Source: Candidatus Bathyarchaeota archaeon (lineage in GTDB: Archaea > Thermoproteota > Bathyarchaeia > Bathyarchaeales > Bathyarchaeaceae). From it: a stretch of DNA of 8,238 bases. Shown here in pieces: positions 5,814-8,238 of the stretch. The notes under the pieces are model-generated. The model had not been told where the DNA came from. It saw nothing but the letters and a program-made list of their open reading frames with translations, and ran no database searches. The stretch spans positions 1,005,147-1,013,384 of the forward strand of contig CP070636.1 of NCBI GenBank assembly GCA_020356305.1, read 5' to 3'. The translations under genes and the position numbers were made by a program. Each line of letters begins with the position of its first letter. Position 1 is the first letter of the stretch.

Positions 5814-6704
5814 TCAGTTTTCTTTCGCAACCACGTTTCTAAGGGTTCCAATCTGCTCGATTTCGACCTCAACAGTGTCACCTGGCTCCAGATATTTGGG
5901 TTGTGGTTTCATGAAGGCAGCCACGCCGGCAGGGGTTCCAGTGGCTATGACATCGCCCGGTTCCAGTGTCATAACTCTGCTAAGGCGATGAATCACTTCG
6001 TAGACGCTGAACACCATGTTCCTTGTTGAAGAGTTTTGTCTCAGCTCTCCGTTTACTCTTGTTCGTATCCATAAGTTGTTTGGGTTTGAGATCTGGTTGG
6101 CGAGGGTGATGCACGGTCCCATTGGGGCAAATGTGTCGAAGCTTTTTCCTCTTGTCCATTGTTTATCTCTGAACTGGATGTCCCGGGCGGAAACATCGTT
6201 GAAAGCCATGTATCCGAAAATGTAGTTTTCCACCTCTGCAATTGGCATGTTCTTTCCTCTTTGCCCTACAATTACGGCTAACTCTGCTTCATAGTCCAAC
6301 TCTTTCACGATGCTCGGATAGATTATGGATTCGTTGGGACCAATAACAGCTGTTCTAGGTTTCATGAAAATTATGAGGTCTTCAGGCATCTTTGCCCCCT
6401 GCTCTTCAGCATGATCTCTGTAGTTTAAGCCTAAGCAGATGATCTTAGGAGGAGAAGCAATTGGAGCCAGAAGGGTCGCATCTTCCATTTTCTGTGTTGC
6501 CTTTCTTGTCAGGTCTTCCGGCGAGGTGCGCATCAATTCCTCTGCGGCAGCGACACCTTCAACTCCGAGCGATATTAGCCCATTCAGATTTAGTGGAAGA
6601 GGGTGCCTCACGATCTCTGAGAGCTTTGGTAAGCATACAACACTCTCATTAGTCAAGAAACCGTAGAATTCAACGCCCGAGTGCAGATATCGAATCAGTT
6701 TCAA
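5814..6704 (-). CDS. Fumarylacetoacetate hydrolase (FAH) family protein
   Basis: A 296-residue metal-dependent hydrolase/decarboxylase of the FAH fold, acting on 2-oxo or 1,3-dicarbonyl acids (acylpyruvates, fumarylpyruvate, oxaloacetate and similar). Seen: LGLNYRDHAEE with H98 and E101 (active-site lid pair); LDYEAELAVIVG with metal ligands E139 and E141; FNDVSARD with D170 as the third ligand; RGKSFDTFAPMGP with K187; and VIATGTPAGV (TGTP at 255-258). The ~80-residue N-terminal domain typical of prokaryotic FAH proteins is present. The frame extends to an ATG at 6746, but that ATG lies inside a TATA-like box and has no ribosome site. TTG at 6704 gives the family-like start MKLIRYLHSGVEFYG with an AGGT ~10 bases upstream, so it is preferred. 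The neighbouring 2-hydroxyacid dehydrogenase suggests a shared organic-acid pathway. Exact substrate unknown. Confidence 0.92.
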   Translation of the reverse strand: MKLIRYLHSGVEFYGFLTNESVVCLPKLSEIVRHPLPLNLNGLISLGVEGVAAAEELMRTSPEDLTRKATQKMEDATLLAPIASPPKIICLGLNYRDHAEEQGAKMPEDLIIFMKPRTAVIGPNESIIYPSIVKELDYEAELAVIVGQRGKNMPIAEVENYIFGYMAFNDVSARDIQFRDKQWTRGKSFDTFAPMGPCITLANQISNPNNLWIRTRVNGELRQNSSTRNMVFSVYEVIHRLSRVMTLEPGDVIATGTPAGVAAFMKPQPKYLEPGDTVEVEIEQIGTLRNVVAKEN

Positions 6705-6744
6705 CTCTCTTGACCTGTGGCAATAAATGAGTTTTGAAAGTTTC

Positions 6745-6752
6745 ATATATAA
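6745..6752 (-). promoter_or_regulatory. TATA box for the FAH-family gene, overlapping an upstream in-frame ATG
   Basis: The minus strand reads TTATATAT within CAAATTATATATGAAA. It sits ~40 bases before the TTG at 6704, which is right for a short-leader archaeal transcript, and it includes part of the ATG at 6746. If this is the promoter, that ATG would lie upstream of the transcript, supporting the TTG start. Confidence 0.45.
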
Positions 6753-7122
6753 TTTGAGGTTGTGTCCTTTTTGGCGACTAATGCAAAACCTTTACGTTTG
6801 AAGCTGAAGATTTCTGCAACCAGAGAGGTCCATCAGATTCCTCGACTGCACCTATCTCTCAGGACGATACGCACGAAAACAAGAGGTAGCGTTCAGCATG
6901 TTTCATCCCGCCCTCGCACACAGGGGGTCCCGCTGTTTCTTGACACGCTATAACAATCGAAAATTGAATAAATACTTTAATGTTAAACACCTACATAACC
7001 AACCACATGACCAGAACCGATTTTAGTGAAAAAATAGCGGAAACATCTTTCAACCCCGCGCGCGCGAGTTTGTTAACAATCATCTGCTTTGCCCCGTGAT
7101 TGGCCTGACCAATGAGAGTAAC
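6753..7122. other. Long intergenic stretch between divergent genes, no supported gene
   Basis: The space separates the minus-strand FAH gene from the plus-strand reading frame at 7200. It is AT-rich around 6950-7050, with a possible plus-strand promoter-like stretch near 6965-6980 (GAATAAATACTTTAAT). Structures seen: a ten-base alternating CG run at 7057-7066, a perfect palindrome TTGTTAACAA at 7070-7079, and an inverted repeat ATTGG-CCTGA-CCAAT at 7099-7113. The open frame at 6762-6953 is rich in Thr, Arg and Ser with no recognisable domain, and I do not count it as a gene. No tRNA, riboswitch or insertion sequence was recognised. Confidence 0.5.
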
Positions 7123-7203
7123 ATGCTTGTAAAGAAAACGGTGTTGTCAACAGAAGATTTCAAAACTGAGCCGGTTATGCACAAGGGTGGTCTTCCGAAA
7201 TGA
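7123..7203 (+). CDS. Possible 26-residue leader peptide overlapping the next start codon
   Basis: ATG at 7123 opens a short frame (MLVKKTVLSTEDFKTEPVM and a seven-residue tail) whose TGA at 7201-7203 overlaps the ATG at 7200 in an ATGA arrangement, typical of translationally coupled genes. There is only a weak GAGAG before it. The overlap is the sole positive sign; a chance open frame is just as likely. Confidence 0.2.
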   Translation: MLVKKTVLSTEDFKTEPVMHKGGLPK

Positions 7204-8147
7204 GTTGCGAATGGAAACGAATGAAAAAGGCCCGGTTGCTTTCTCTTATTGCAATTTTTGCTGCTTTAAACGTAGTTTGCGACTCTATTGGTGGTCTCTC
7301 TATTTTTGAGTATGGTGTTTGGTGGTCATTGATTTTCCTTGTGGTGCCGTATGGCGAGGCGTCTGGCTACCCGCGCGGCGTGGCGGTGGAGGAGCTGATC
7401 GCCTGGATGGATGCATCGGGCGTCATGCAGGCGGTCGTCCTTCCGCTGGAAAGCCCCGAGTGTGACACGGAGTACGCGCCGAGCGCGCAGGCGTGGGAGC
7501 TGTGCAGCCGGTTCCCGGACCGGCTGATCCCGTTCGTCGGCGCCGATCCCCGCCAGCAGCAGGTGCTGGACAAGGTGCGCCACTACCACGGTCGCGGCGC
7601 GAAGGGATACGGCGAGCACAAGTGCGGACTCGCCATGGATGACGAGCGGTCCATGGCGGTGTATCGCCTGTGCGGCGAGCTGCGTCTCCCGGTCCTCTTC
7701 CACATGGACCCCGGGCTCAACAGCGATGAGGCCGGCCTGCCCGGTCTCGAGCGGGCGCTACGGGAGGCGCCCGAGACGAACTTCATCGCCCATGGACCTG
7801 GGTGGTGGACCGCGATCTCGGGCGATGATGACCGGGCCGGAGGGTATCCCTCCGGTGCCATCAGCCCCGGCGGGGCCGCGGATCGTCTGCTCTCGGAGTG
7901 CCCGAACCTCTACGCGGAGATCTCGGCCGGTTCGGGTAACAACGCGCTCACGCGAGATCCCGGGTTCACTGAGGGCTTCCTCGCGCGTCACTGGCGCAAG
8001 CTGCTGTTCGGAAGCGACTACTTTCTGGTCGGGCAGAAGGTGCCACAGGTGGAGTGGCTCCGAACGTATCCAATGCCGGAAGAGTGGCGAGAGGCGATCG
8101 GGTGGCGGAACGCGAAGCGGCTGCTGGGCACCGCCGAGGGTAGCTAG
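7200..8147 (+). CDS. Chimeric reading frame: membrane-protein N-terminus joined to a truncated amidohydrolase
   Basis: Residues 1-49 resemble the start of a small archaeal membrane protein: KKARLLSLIAIFAALNVVCD (9-28) is a hydrophobic helix, followed by YGVWWSLIFL, like ECF-transporter S components, whose remaining helices are missing. From about residue 50 the protein is an amidohydrolase-2 (TIM-barrel, metal-dependent) enzyme: VEELIAWMDASGVMQAVVLP (63-82), LPVLFHMDPG with H168, NFIAHGPGWW with H198, LLFGSDYF with D273, and GWRNAKRLLG near the end. The first beta-strand with its metal-binding HxH is absent, so this product could not form a normal active site. Base composition shifts at the same point: 23 of 60 bases are G/C at 7261-7320 and 40 of 60 at 7381-7440. 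I read it as two unrelated partial genes joined in frame by accident. ATG at 7221 is an alternative start for the first part. Confidence 0.8.
   Translation: MSCEWKRMKKARLLSLIAIFAALNVVCDSIGGLSIFEYGVWWSLIFLVVPYGEASGYPRGVAVEELIAWMDASGVMQAVVLPLESPECDTEYAPSAQAWELCSRFPDRLIPFVGADPRQQQVLDKVRHYHGRGAKGYGEHKCGLAMDDERSMAVYRLCGELRLPVLFHMDPGLNSDEAGLPGLERALREAPETNFIAHGPGWWTAISGDDDRAGGYPSGAISPGGAADRLLSECPNLYAEISAGSGNNALTRDPGFTEGFLARHWRKLLFGSDYFLVGQKVPQVEWLRTYPMPEEWREAIGWRNAKRLLGTAEGS
7335..7352. other. Probable join between two unrelated DNA sources
   Basis: Sequence left of this point is AT-leaning and archaeal in style; right of it is GC-rich with strong G/C at third codon positions. Protein similarity switches families between residues ~46 and ~51 of the overlapping frame, breaking both partners in mid-gene. 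No transposon end, tRNA or repeat is visible at the join, which argues against ordinary mobile-element insertion and favours an assembly or amplification chimera. Confidence 0.65.
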
Positions 8148-8169
8148 CGCGCTCACCTGGAGGCCGAGC

Positions 8170-8238
8170 ATGGCGACCATCTTCGAACCTGGCCGCGAGC
8201 TGGACGTGATCGAGCAGGCGGAGGTTGTGGTTGCGGGA
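8170..8238 (+). CDS. N-terminal fragment of a probable FAD-dependent oxidoreductase
   Basis: ATG at 8170, with GGAGG six bases upstream, opens a frame that runs off the window after 23 residues (MATIFEPGRELDVIEQAEVV then VAG). The end, a D-V-x(n)-A-x-V-V-V-A-G stretch, is the first beta-strand and the beginning of a dinucleotide-binding GxGxxG loop, as found in FAD-dependent oxidoreductases (FAD_oxidored-type and related). It follows the amidohydrolase stop by 22 bp on the same strand and shares its GC-rich style, so the two probably form an operon in the source genome. The loop glycines lie beyond the window, so the call is tentative. Confidence 0.55.
   Translation, partial: MATIFEPGRELDVIEQAEVVVAG

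Noticed and set aside
6762..6953. Plus-strand 63-codon frame upstream of the FAH gene
   Set aside because: It starts at GTG without a ribosome site and is rich in Thr/Arg/Ser with no domain; the region looks non-coding.
7200..8147. A genuine novel membrane-anchored amidohydrolase
   Set aside because: The enzyme part lacks its essential HxH strand and the membrane part matches the start of a different family; composition changes at the join.
7326..8180. Minus-strand frames opposite the amidohydrolase
   Set aside because: High GC leaves long antisense frames; their His/Arg/Ser-rich products have no domain, while the plus strand has catalytic motifs.
1..8238. CRISPR arrays, tRNA/rRNA genes, insertion sequences or defence/toxin systems
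   Set aside because: No regularly spaced repeats, tRNA T-loop signature, transposase motifs or defence domains were seen on either strand by eye.

Overview
The first ~7.34 kb reads as archaeal chromosome. Genes are closely packed and mostly on the minus strand. GGAG/GGAGG Shine-Dalgarno (SD) sites precede several TTG start codons. AT-rich TATA-like boxes lie 20-60 bp upstream of the leading genes; the clearest is TTTATATA before the E1-alpha gene. Protein content would fit a TACK-type archaeon such as a Bathyarchaeia relative, but that placement is an inference from protein character and no marker gene is present. From about 7,345 to the end the DNA changes abruptly to GC-rich sequence with a bacterial-like gene style, in the middle of an open reading frame.

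Layout from left to right: a probable C-terminal end of a plus-strand gene (2-142); a short convergent intergenic stretch; a small cupin (306-713, minus); a spacer with three CACGTG/GTGCAC-type palindromes; the decayed C-terminal remnant of a luciferase-like, F420-dependent-type oxidoreductase (856-1250, minus), which is frameshifted and truncated; then a compact minus-strand operon for a 2-oxoacid dehydrogenase complex: E1-alpha (3524-4483), E1-beta (2533-3510) and lipoyl-bearing E2 (1414-2511), with gaps of only 13 bp and roughly 12-21 bp. No E3 (dihydrolipoamide dehydrogenase) gene lies in the window. Upstream of that operon are a D-isomer-specific 2-hydroxyacid dehydrogenase (4728-5651, minus) and a fumarylacetoacetate-hydrolase-family enzyme (5814-6704, minus), each with its own candidate promoter.

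The minus-strand genes point to 2-oxoacid and organic-acid metabolism. The E1/E2 complex oxidatively decarboxylates a 2-oxoacid to an acyl-CoA. The 2-hydroxyacid dehydrogenase interconverts 2-hydroxy- and 2-oxoacids. The FAH-family enzyme cleaves or decarboxylates 2-oxo/1,3-dicarbonyl acids. Substrates cannot be assigned from sequence alone.

After a ~450-bp AT-rich non-coding stretch, the plus-strand reading frame at 7200-8147 joins about 49 residues of a small archaeal-looking membrane protein (ECF-transporter-S-component-like N-terminus) to an amidohydrolase that lacks its N-terminal metal-binding HxH strand. It is followed by the start of a probable FAD-dependent oxidoreductase (8170 to the window end). 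The simplest reading is a chimeric join, either an assembly or amplification artefact or a very recent recombination, at about 7335-7352. I see no defence system, CRISPR array, tRNA, rRNA or transposase in the window.
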